The position numbers and the translations under genes were made by a program. Shown here in pieces: positions 44,781-54,100 of a stretch of DNA of 64,000 bases. The notes under the pieces are model-generated. The model saw only the letters and a list, made by a program, of their open reading frames with translations. It was not told where the DNA came from and searched no databases. The stretch is from G965216745 sp965216745 (GTDB lineage: Bacteria > Pseudomonadota > Alphaproteobacteria > Rickettsiales > Anaplasmataceae), in the NCBI GenBank assembly GCA_965216745.1, contig OZ244191.1, positions 248,001-312,000 of the forward strand, read 5' to 3'. How positions within the stretch are numbered: the stretch's first letter is position 1; every line of letters begins with the position of its first letter.

Positions 44781-45692
44781 GTGCTGAACAAAAATATCCA
44801 AAAGATCACTGAAGAAAAAGAATCTCAACAAGATGAGATAAAAGAGCCTAGCATTGAGTTCTCTAATACAGCACAACAATCAATAAAGGATGCATCCCAA
44901 AAATTAGGTAATATCAAAGCACCGCATGAAAGTCCAGAAGAATTTATGAAAGTTGTAAATGACATTTTGTTCAAATTGATTGAAATAGAGGAAAAACAAA
45001 ATAAAACGCAAAAAAAGGAAATTCTTTCATTGGATAAATTTTTACCAGATCTTGAAAAACAACTTTCAAAAGAAAAAATCTACCAAAAAAATGAGACATT
45101 TGAAATGATAATAAAACGTATCGATGAATTCCAAGCACAATTGAGTGATTATGAGAATGAAATCAAAGATGAAATATCAAAATTGAAATACCAAGTATCA
45201 GATTGTATTGAAATCGCAATAGAATTAGAAACAAAAAATGAAACAATCAATTCTGACATGCAAGAGGAAATCAAAGTGCATGAAAAAGAATCAAATAATC
45301 TAGAGAAGAGCAAAAAACATAACTATTGGTTTATAAAGGATTGTTTAGAAGTTAGTTTGGAGAAGTGTTTAGAAGTTAGTTTGGAAAGAATCAAGCATCA
45401 TCAACAAGTAGCGTGTGAATCAAAACTTATGCTCATACAACTTTTAGCAAGGTCTAAACTTCAAAAAGCTTTAGATTCATTAAATAATTATCCTGAATTT
45501 TCTAAAGAGATTGCTGATGAAGCTCATTTAGAGTCAAATCCTACCCCAAGCGCAACTAAGCCTGTTCCTAAAGAGGATTTATCAGGGACATCGAAAGATG
45601 ATGAAGCAGAAAAAGGTCCAGCTTCAAAATTTTCTAATATATATGTAATTGGTGCTCTTGATGGTTGTGATGTTTGTATGTCTTTGAATTAG
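44781..45692 (+). CDS. Coiled-coil protein of unknown function
   Basis: 303 residues from a GTG start with a purine-rich upstream site. It is helical and charged: two coiled-coil stretches (about 60-180) of Lys/Glu-rich sequence, then a tandem pair of eight-residue units C-L-E-V-S-L-E-K (DNA repeat near 45345-45390), then a C-terminal tail rich in Ser, Pro and Thr with ATKPVPKEDLSGTSKDDEAE, ending in GALDGCDVCMSLN. No signal peptide or membrane segment. Its strong promoter suggests high expression. No family recognised; effector or scaffold are guesses. Confidence 0.6.
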   Translation: MLNKNIQKITEEKESQQDEIKEPSIEFSNTAQQSIKDASQKLGNIKAPHESPEEFMKVVNDILFKLIEIEEKQNKTQKKEILSLDKFLPDLEKQLSKEKIYQKNETFEMIIKRIDEFQAQLSDYENEIKDEISKLKYQVSDCIEIAIELETKNETINSDMQEEIKVHEKESNNLEKSKKHNYWFIKDCLEVSLEKCLEVSLERIKHHQQVACESKLMLIQLLARSKLQKALDSLNNYPEFSKEIADEAHLESNPTPSATKPVPKEDLSGTSKDDEAEKGPASKFSNIYVIGALDGCDVCMSLN

Positions 45693-45735
45693 AAATTGGG
45701 AGAAAGAGAATAAGGAATTGATGTATCCAAAGCAA

Positions 45736-46023
45736 TTATAGTTCTTTTTTCTGCGATGTTGTTAATACAAAAACTTTCTCAGTAAAAGTGATCAAGCAAT
45801 ACAAGTAAGTTTCACCATTAAAAGTGAAATTCCCAACATCAATCTCTCTGACGTCTAAGCGAATGACGAATATGTTAACTTGCCGAGAGTCAATTACAAT
45901 GCAATAGCTAGCGCACTTAATAAGTAGTCTATTGTGTTTTTATCGATTATTTGTTTCTAAAGTCGTATAAAGTGACAGCTTAGTCTTATTGCTCAGCTGT
46001 TTCTCTTTCAACCTCATTACCAT
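45736..46023 (-). pseudogene. Decayed reverse-strand gene, possibly a transposase relic
   Basis: Read on the reverse strand from ATG at 46021-46023, one frame gives MVMRLKEKQLSNKTKLSLYT, then a TAA at 45940-45942, then IKCASYCIVIDSRQVNIF, then RLDVREIDVGNFTFNGETYL and YCLITFTEKVFVLTTS, ending at TAA 45736-45738. This is far richer than random AT-rich DNA. The aspartate and YLYCLITF pattern recalls the start of an rve-type transposase core, but this is only a resemblance. The left part of it is repeated before the second giant gene (50695-50907). Confidence 0.4.
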
Positions 46024-46165
46024 ACCACTTATATTTTAATTCTATTGTAAGTTAGTCAGATTTGCTGATCACTCTTTCTCTATGAACAAAGAAACATATA
46101 GTTGAAGCGAGATTATCTATTTGATATCAATAAAGAAAAAATTTATCTTTTTACACTTTTATGTA

Positions 46166-46194
46166 TTGAAAAATATTACGTTTTTATGTAAAAT
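46166..46194 (+). promoter_or_regulatory. Probable promoter of giant gene 1
   Basis: TTGAAA (46166-46171), 17 bases, TAAAAT (46189-46194), 30 bases before the ATG. The same boxes are kept before giant gene 2. Confidence 0.5.
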
Positions 46195-46223
46195 ATTTAG
46201 CTAAGTATATTAAGTAAAAAATC

Positions 46224-49200
46224 ATGAAAAACTTTCAATCAAGCACCGAAAACAACACAAATCATTCTAATTTGGTTTTTCCTGAAAAACAAAGCAATGA
46301 TATTTATGTATCTCGTTATAATTTTCTTGAGCAATTTTTGAATAATTCATTGTACCCAAATAATTCTTTTGCTCGAATTGTATCTATGATCCGTGATAAA
46401 TCTAAAGCCAAATATTTTGAATATTTTAAGGCTATGTTGCTTGAGAACTTTAGTATACTGGAATATTGTATACAAGAAGAAACTGAAAGTGATACTGTCG
46501 CTGATAAAAAATTAGCTTCACTTGCTCTATCTTTTAAATATTCTATCAACAGTGAATCAATTAAAAAAGAAATACTGAGTTTAATAGAAAAATCAAACCA
46601 AGATTCTGAGACAGAAAATTTTTTGAAATGTATTTTAAATGAATTTATTGACAGTATATTGCTTAACTCTAAAGAACACATACTTTCTGTACTTACTTTG
46701 GAAAAAATGTTTCCGATTGATCATGATACTGGAATTAAATTTTACACAGAAGAAATGGATAGTGAAGTTTCTGAATCAAGCTCACATAAAAAAGAATCAG
46801 TAGCTGTGAATGAAGTTTCTGAATCAAGCTCAAGTAAAAAAGAATCAGTAGCTGTGAATGAAGAGGAAAGAAGAAGTTCCAATGATGTTAAATTCAATCA
46901 AAATAAATCTAATCAAAAAGACGATAATCAATTAGACATGGATAGTGAAGTTTCTGAATCAAGCTCAAATAAAAAAGAATCAGTAGCTGTGAATGAAGAG
47001 GAAAAAAGAAGTTCCAATGATGTTAAATTCAATCAAAATAAATCTAAAAAAAATAAATCTAAAAAAAATAAATCTAATCAAAAAAAACATAATCAATTAG
47101 GCATTGATAGTGAAGTTTCTGGATCAAGAGTAGTAGATGTGAATGAAGGGGAAAAAAGAAAACTAATATTGAATTTGAAAGAACAAACATTAGAATTATT
47201 TAAGGAAATTCTCAGAAGAGAACAAAAACCCCTTAAAGATACACATGTAGAATTATATAGAACCATTAAAAAACATTGTTTATTAATGTTTCTTTCTTTA
47301 CGCGATGAATCTATTGTGAGTGTTTCTAAACATAATGAGGATTATGAGCAAATTGAACCAAGATTAAACAAAGTTATAAACAACTTGGAAGATTTAAAAA
47401 AAAATATCTCGAGTGTATGCCAAGATATAAATCATTCTAAAGTGGAAGCAGATTTTAAGACAATGAAAGAAGATTTTGATTGGCTGATTCAAGAAGTTAT
47501 GAACTCTATTAACCTATTGCAGCCAAAAGATTTATACCAACTAATAATTAATGGTGGTAAAGATTATAAACTTTTGCTTGAGAGTGTTAGAAGTTTATAT
47601 ACTAATAAAGATGGAGTGTTTAATTCTAACACAACTAAAAAAAAATCTCCAGAGTCTGCTGATGATGATAATAATTTTATAGAGGATCTAAATGCAGCTT
47701 ATTATGAAATTTCAAAAAATTTCTCGGAAGTGTTTTTTAGCAAAATACCTTCAGAAGAAATAAAATCAATGATCGAAAAATTATTAGATAATATTGAAAA
47801 TCAATTCCAAGACTCACAAAAAACTTTTCATAATATCCATCTGGAAATCATGGAGTCTCTTAGGAAGAAAGGAATGACTAATGATAAAGAGAAATTACGT
47901 GCAATAAAAGAAGAACACAGTGTTTCTGAAGGTAATATCAAAAGTTTGATTTCAAAATGTCGATTCGTATCTGAAGAAGTGTATCCAAACAAAATGACTG
48001 AAATTGAAAGTCTTGAAGTATTAGATGGTTTTTCTCTAATTTTTGATAGACTGAATGCAGTGATACAACATCGATCACTCTTTATTATATTTTATCTTGA
48101 GTCGATTAATAATTTTGCGAAAAATGGTTCCAGTAAATATGAAATTTCCAAACTTATAAACGAACTCAAAATAAGATCGAAATATACTTGTGATAAAATT
48201 GAACAAATTTTTGTCGGAAAACAAATATCAGAAAACTCGCAGACAACACAAGCAGAATCAAAAGAATTTTTTGACCAGGTTGACGATGGTGTTTCAGATC
48301 TAGGAAGAGATTTGAAAATCATGATAAAAAACCTTATTGAAACGTGTAATACCATTGAATTAAAAAAACACACTAATAAATCAGTCAATCTTGATTCTCT
48401 GTCAAATAAACTAGATGAAATCAACAAAAAATGTTTCGATTCAATGTCTGAGTTTTTAGAAAAAATTTCCCAAAACCAGTTTATGTTGTTTTCAGAAAAG
48501 AATAAAATCTATTATTTCATAGGAAAAATTACATTAAATATGATTGATATTAAGACTACTTTAGAAGATGATTTTCCTATAAATCAAGCAGAAGATTTTT
48601 TAGAGAAAAAATTATCAACTATGGTTGATATTGACAAATCTATCAAAAGAGAATTATTTTGTTTGAATTCCAAGACAAAAGACATTGCCCGAATAAGATC
48701 CTATTTAAATTCAATCAAAAATTTTGTAGATGAATTTTATGTAGCATACGAACATGAAAATCGAAGAATCAAATCATCTAAGATTAAAACCTCCGAAAAT
48801 TTTCTTACACCTGCAAAACCTATTGTCAATTCTATAGATGAATTTATAGTAACAATAAATCCTTTGCCATACCTAGATCTTTTACGCCTTGATTCAAAAA
48901 TTAGAGAAATATTTGAGAAAACAAAAATTGGCGTTGAAAATGTTAATTATTTTTCTTTATTAAAATCTGTCAATTTTTCTGAATGTGTTGAGAAAAAAAA
49001 ATATCAAGAAACAGAATCACAAGAGATTCCTCATCAAGATGCAAACTTTATTTCACAAGATCAAAGACTTTTTGATGATTCAAATATTACATTTTTTCTT
49101 GAAGAATATAAAAAATCTTCCCATTCTGATCTCTTAAAAAAGAAATTCGAAGATGAAATAAATGTAAATGGAATCAACCTAGATACAAAACTACTAAAAA

Positions 49201-50633
49201 ATGTTAAAAAGTTTTTAGTTAAAACAGGAGAATTAAAAGAACAAATTTACTCTATGATACTTGATTTTGTAAATAATAAATTTTTGCCTCTAATTAATAA
49301 AAGTTCAAGTCTGCCAAAACCAAGTTTTGATTATGTGTCTTCCAAGATATATAACTCGATTACTCTTATGTGGTATGTTCTCAAATTGAGAAAGACGTTG
49401 GGAATTTCTCAGAAAAAAGAAGCAAAATTAAATCTTTCTTCCCTAGAATGTGTTGAAAGAGTGATAGATTCTTTAAAAAAAGAATCAAATTTACTCAAAA
49501 CAATCAAGGAAGAAATTCAACAAGAATTTGATCAAATTTCTAAAATTGTGTACACTGCTGAAACATCTAAACAGGTTGAGGATCTTCAGCCAAAAATAGA
49601 AAAAGATGAAGAAAAATTGAAAAAAGAAATTCAGGAATTCAAAGAAAAATTTCAGAAATCGAAAAAAGATATCTCTGTAATACTTAAACAAGAAAAATTG
49701 TCTAAAGAATATAAAATTATTCTTAAAAGTCTTAAATCTGATTTCCATCTACTAACACTTCTTGCGGACAAATATATTGAGCCTGAACTCGGAGAAATAG
49801 TAAAATCTCAGAATTATGATTTTAAACATTGGTTTTCAAGATCAAAACAAGCAATGGAAGCGATTATTAAATCTACTCAATTTATGTTTTCACTTTTCGA
49901 CAAAAGTTCTGAACATTTTCAATGTCAAGATCTATCTTTATTATACACAATTGCTCAGAAGATTGAGCAAGAAGTTGTTACCATATGTATTGCTATAAAC
50001 GAATCACCCATTATTGAAAATATAATAAATAACTTGTGGCATGAAGAAACAAAAACATTAAGGCGCGACATCAAACAATGGAAGAATTTTATTTCATCAA
50101 TAAAAGATGAAAATATAATAAATAAAGATGAAATCGAAAAACAAGAACAACTTGCCAAACCTATTGTAGAGGCATTTGAACAAACACATGATTTTCTCAA
50201 ATTAATCTCACATTATACTGGCGAATTTACCACGTATTCGCCAGTTTTATTGTCATTAATGTGTCAATGCCCTGACACTTATGATGAGTTAAATCCCATA
50301 ATGAAATCATATACTGAATTCACCCAACTAAACTTACAAGATAAATTTCACCACTATCATAAGCTTTTCGAACAAATTAATAAAACCAATTTCATGCTGA
50401 AATTTAAAAAATGGTCTATAGACATGGAATTAATCCCAGAAACTACAGTATATGAATTTGATATAAAAAAACATTCAGATCATTTGAAAGCGTCAAATCC
50501 ATTGGGTGGATTGCCTGTTATGAAGGAATCAACCGCGGAAAAAACCTCTGAATCTAATCAAGAACCTTCAACCCATTGTTCTGGTTCATCAAGTGCAAGT
50601 GCATTTGACATTCCTTCTTTATCTGAAAAATAG
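46224..50633 (+). CDS. Giant coiled-coil protein, copy 1
   Basis: 1469 residues, no recognised family. The N-terminus is hydrophilic, without a signal peptide or membrane segment, so export would need a leaderless route. Residues 181-210 hold two tandem 16-residue units (VSESSSSKKESVAVNE) and a Lys/Asn-rich run (NKSKKNKSKKNKS) lies near 280. The remaining 1100 residues are mostly long charged helices, with heptad-like stretches around 1115-1155 (QPKIEKDEEKLKKEIQEFK). The C-terminus is Ser-rich (THCSGSSSASAFDIPSLSEK). Its paralogue follows directly. A T4SS effector or a large scaffold are guesses without motif support. Confidence 0.7.
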   Translation: MKNFQSSTENNTNHSNLVFPEKQSNDIYVSRYNFLEQFLNNSLYPNNSFARIVSMIRDKSKAKYFEYFKAMLLENFSILEYCIQEETESDTVADKKLASLALSFKYSINSESIKKEILSLIEKSNQDSETENFLKCILNEFIDSILLNSKEHILSVLTLEKMFPIDHDTGIKFYTEEMDSEVSESSSHKKESVAVNEVSESSSSKKESVAVNEEERRSSNDVKFNQNKSNQKDDNQLDMDSEVSESSSNKKESVAVNEEEKRSSNDVKFNQNKSKKNKSKKNKSNQKKHNQLGIDSEVSGSRVVDVNEGEKRKLILNLKEQTLELFKEILRREQKPLKDTHVELYRTIKKHCLLMFLSLRDESIVSVSKHNEDYEQIEPRLNKVINNLEDLKKNISSVCQDINHSKVEADFKTMKEDFDWLIQEVMNSINLLQPKDLYQLIINGGKDYKLLLESVRSLYTNKDGVFNSNTTKKKSPESADDDNNFIEDLNAAYYEISKNFSEVFFSKIPSEEIKSMIEKLLDNIENQFQDSQKTFHNIHLEIMESLRKKGMTNDKEKLRAIKEEHSVSEGNIKSLISKCRFVSEEVYPNKMTEIESLEVLDGFSLIFDRLNAVIQHRSLFIIFYLESINNFAKNGSSKYEISKLINELKIRSKYTCDKIEQIFVGKQISENSQTTQAESKEFFDQVDDGVSDLGRDLKIMIKNLIETCNTIELKKHTNKSVNLDSLSNKLDEINKKCFDSMSEFLEKISQNQFMLFSEKNKIYYFIGKITLNMIDIKTTLEDDFPINQAEDFLEKKLSTMVDIDKSIKRELFCLNSKTKDIARIRSYLNSIKNFVDEFYVAYEHENRRIKSSKIKTSENFLTPAKPIVNSIDEFIVTINPLPYLDLLRLDSKIREIFEKTKIGVENVNYFSLLKSVNFSECVEKKKYQETESQEIPHQDANFISQDQRLFDDSNITFFLEEYKKSSHSDLLKKKFEDEINVNGINLDTKLLKNVKKFLVKTGELKEQIYSMILDFVNNKFLPLINKSSSLPKPSFDYVSSKIYNSITLMWYVLKLRKTLGISQKKEAKLNLSSLECVERVIDSLKKESNLLKTIKEEIQQEFDQISKIVYTAETSKQVEDLQPKIEKDEEKLKKEIQEFKEKFQKSKKDISVILKQEKLSKEYKIILKSLKSDFHLLTLLADKYIEPELGEIVKSQNYDFKHWFSRSKQAMEAIIKSTQFMFSLFDKSSEHFQCQDLSLLYTIAQKIEQEVVTICIAINESPIIENIINNLWHEETKTLRRDIKQWKNFISSIKDENIINKDEIEKQEQLAKPIVEAFEQTHDFLKLISHYTGEFTTYSPVLLSLMCQCPDTYDELNPIMKSYTEFTQLNLQDKFHHYHKLFEQINKTNFMLKFKKWSIDMELIPETTVYEFDIKKHSDHLKASNPLGGLPVMKESTAEKTSESNQEPSTHCSGSSSASAFDIPSLSEK

Positions 50634-50651
50634 CAATAATTTTAGCTGAGA

Positions 50652-50681
50652 GCCTCCCAGAAAACCACAGAGCTGGGGGGC
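50652..50681 (+). terminator. GC-rich hairpin between the two giant genes
   Basis: GCCTCCCAG (50652-50660) pairs with CTGGGGGGC (50673-50681) over nine positions with one T-G wobble; the loop is 12 bases. It begins 18 bases after the giant gene 1 stop. The downstream bases AAAAGATCTTAAA lack a U-run. The right arm lies in junction DNA that is not part of the duplication. Confidence 0.5.
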
Positions 50682-50694
50682 AAAAGATCTTAAA
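50660..50694. other. Junction sequence of the 4.9-kb duplication
   Basis: 35 bases lie between the two copies and belong to neither. They end with GCAAAAGATCTTAAA, which also occurs at 44696-44710, again behind a run of G (eight G there, six here). The shared element marks the place where DNA has been joined. Confidence 0.6.
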
Positions 50695-51049
50695 TTCACC
50701 ATTAAAAGTGAAATTCCCAACATCAATCTCTCTGACGTCTAAGCGAATGACGAATATGTTAACTTGCCGAGAGTCAATTACAATGCAATAGCTAGCGCAC
50801 TTAATAAGTAGTCTATTGTGTTTTTATCGATTATTTGTTTCTAAAGTCGTATAAAGTGACAGCTTAGTCTTATTGCTCAGCTGTTTCTCTTTCAAACTCA
50901 TTACCATACCACTTATATTTTAATTCTATTGTAAGTTAGTCAGATTTGCTGATCACTCTTTCTCTATGAACAAAGAAACATATAGTTGAAGCGAGATTAT
51001 CTATTTGATATCAATAAAGAAAAAATTTATCTTTTTACACCTTTATGCA

Positions 51050-51078
51050 TTGAAAAATGTTACGTTTTTATGTAAAAT
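51050..51078 (+). promoter_or_regulatory. Probable promoter of giant gene 2
   Basis: TTGAAA (51050-51055), 17 bases, TAAAAT (51073-51078), identical boxes to those of giant gene 1 with one spacer change. Both copies should be transcribed. Confidence 0.5.
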
Positions 51079-51107
51079 ATTTAGCTAAGTATATTAAGTA
51101 AAAAATC

Positions 51108-54100
51108 ATGAAAAACTTTCAATCAAGCACCGAAAACAACACAAATCATTCTAATTTGGTTTTTCCTGAAAAACAAAGCAATGATATTTATGTATCTCGT
51201 TATAATTTTCTTGAGCAATTTTTGAATAATTCATTGTACCCAAATAATTCTTTTGCTCGAATTGTATCTATGATCCGTGATAAATCTAAAGCCAAATATT
51301 TTGAATATTTTAAGGCTATGTTGCTTGAGAACTTTAGTATACTGGAATATTGTATACAAGAAGAAACTGAAAGTGATACTGTCGCTGATAAAAATTTTAA
51401 ATATTTTAAGCCTATGTTGCTTGAGAAATTTAGTGTACTGGAATCTTGTAGACAAGAAGAAACTGAAAGTGATACTGTCGCTGATAAAAAATTAGCTTCA
51501 CTTGCTCAATCTTTTAAATATTCTATCAACAGTGAATCAATTAAAAAAGAAATACTGAGTTTAATAGAAAAATCAAACCAAGATTCTGAGACAGAAAATT
51601 TTTTGAAATGTATTTTAAATGAATTTATTGACAGTATATTGCTTAACTCTAAAGAACACATACTTTCTGTACTTACTTTGGAAAAAATGTTTCCGATTGA
51701 TCATGATACTGGAATTAAATTTTACACAGAAGACATGGATAGTGAAGTTTCTGGATCAAGCTCAAATAAAAAAGAATCAGTAGCTGTGAATGAAGTTTCT
51801 GAATCAAGCTCAAGTAAAAAAGAATCAGTAGCTGTGAATGAAGTTTCTGAATCAAGCTCAAGTAAAAAAGAATCAGTAGCTGTGAATGAAGTTTCTGAAT
51901 CAAGCTCAAGTAAAAAAGAATCAGTAGCTGTGAATGAAGAGGAAAAAAGAAGTTCCAATGATGTTAAATTCAATCAAAATAAATCTAAAAAAAATAAATC
52001 TAATCAAAAAGACGATAATCAATTAGACATGGATAGTGAAGTTTCTGAATCAAGCTCAAATAAAAAAGAATCAGTAGCTGTGAATGAAGAGGAAAAAAGA
52101 AGTTCCAATGATGTTAAATTCAATCAAAATAAATCTAAAAAAAATAAATCTAAAAAAAATAAATCTAATCAAAAAAAACATAATCAATTAGGCATTGATA
52201 GTGAAGTTTCTGGATCAAGAGTAGTAGATGTGAATGAAGGGGAAAAAAGAAAACTAATATTGAATTTGAAAGAACAAACATTAGAATTATTTAAGGAAAT
52301 TCTCAGAAGAGAACAAAAACCCCTTAAAGATACACATGTAGAATTATATAGAACCATTAAAAAACATTGTTTATTAATGTTTCTTTCTTTACGCGATGAA
52401 TCTATTGTGAGTGTTTCTAAACATAATGAGGATTATGAGCAAATTGAACCAAGATTAAACAAAGTTATAAACAACTTGGAAGATTTAAAAAAAAATATCT
52501 CGAGTGTATGCCAAGATATAAATCATTCTAAAGTGGAAGCAGATTTTAAGACAATGAAAGAAGATTTTGATTGGCTGATTAAAGAAGTTATGAACTCTAT
52601 TAACCTATTGCAGCCAAAAGATTTATACCAACTAATAATTAATGGTGGTAAAGATTATAAACTTTTGCTTGAGAGTGTTAGAAGTTTATATACTAATAAA
52701 GATGGAGTGTTTAATTCTAACACAACTAAAAAAAAATCTCCAGAGTCTGCTGATGATGATAATAATTTTATAGAGGATCTAAATGCAGCTTATTATGAAA
52801 TTTCAAAAAATTTCTCGGAAGTGTTTTTTAGCAAAATACCTTCAGAAGAAATAAAATCAATGATCGAAAAATTATTAGATAATATTGAAAATCAACTCCA
52901 AGACTCAAAAAAAACTTTTGATACTACCCATATGGAAATCATGGAGTCTCTTAGGAAGAAAGGAATGACTAATGATAAAGAGAAATTACGTGCAATAAAA
53001 CAAGAACACATTTCTTCTGAAAATAATATCAAAAGTTTTATTTCAGCATGTCGATTAGCATCTCAAGAAATGTATCCAAACAATCAAAGTGTTGAAGTAT
53101 TATTAAATGTTTTTCCTTTAATGTTTGATAGATTGAATAAAGTGATACAACATCGATTACTCTTTATTATATTTCATCTTGAGTCGATTAATAATTTTGC
53201 GAAAAATGGTTCCAGTAAATATGAAATTTCCAAACTTATAAACGAACTCAAAATAAGATCGAAATATACTTGTGATAAAATTGAACAAATTTTTGTCGGA
53301 GAACAAATATCAGAAAACTCGCAGACAACACAAGCAGAATCAAAAGAATTTTTTGATCAGGTTGACGATGGTGTTTCAGATCCAGAAAGAAATTTGACAA
53401 TCATGATAAAAAACCTTATTGAAACGTGTAATACCATTGGATTAAAAAAACACACTAATAAATCAGTCAATCTTGATCGTCTGTTAAATAGACTAGATGA
53501 AATCAACAAAAAATGTTTCGATTCAATATATGAGTTTTTAGAAAAAATTTCCCAAAACCAGTCTATGTTGTTTTCAGAAAAAAATAAAATCTATTATTTC
53601 ATAGGAAAAATTACATCAAATATGATTGATATTAAGACTACTTTAGAAGATGATTTTCCTATAAATCAAGCAGAAGATTTTTTAAAGAAAAAATTATCAA
53701 CTATGGTTGATATTGACAAATCTATCAAAAGAGAATTATTTTGTTTGAATTCCAAGACAAAAGACATTGCCCGAATAAGATCCTATTTAAATTCAATCAA
53801 AAATTTTGTAGATGAATTTTATGTAGCATACGAACATGAAAATCGAAGAATCAAATCATCTAAGATTAAAACCTCCGAAAATTTTCTTACACCTGCAAAA
53901 CCTATTGTCAGTTATATAGATGAATTTATAGTAAAAATAAATTCTTTGTCATACTCAGATCTTTTACGCTTTGATTCACAAATTAGAGAAATATTTGAGA
54001 AAACAAAAATTTTCATTGAGAATGATGATTATTTTTCTTTAGCACTATCTGTCCATAATTTTCTAGATATTGAGAAAAACGAATATCAAGAAACAGAATC

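Larger units (their letters stand above)
45811..50659 (+). repeat. First copy of a 4.9-kb tandem duplication
   Basis: Bases 45811-46223 match 50695-51107 without indels (only a handful of substitutions), so promoter and upstream DNA were copied with the gene. The copied segment ends at 50659, 26 bases after the stop codon, where the two copies part. The first copy is 4849 bases long; the second is 249 bases longer because of internal repeats. Confidence 0.9.

Noticed and set aside
51715..51973. Reverse-strand open frames with repeated Ser/Leu-rich units
   Set aside because: They exist only because the 48-bp forward repeats have no stops in the opposite frames.
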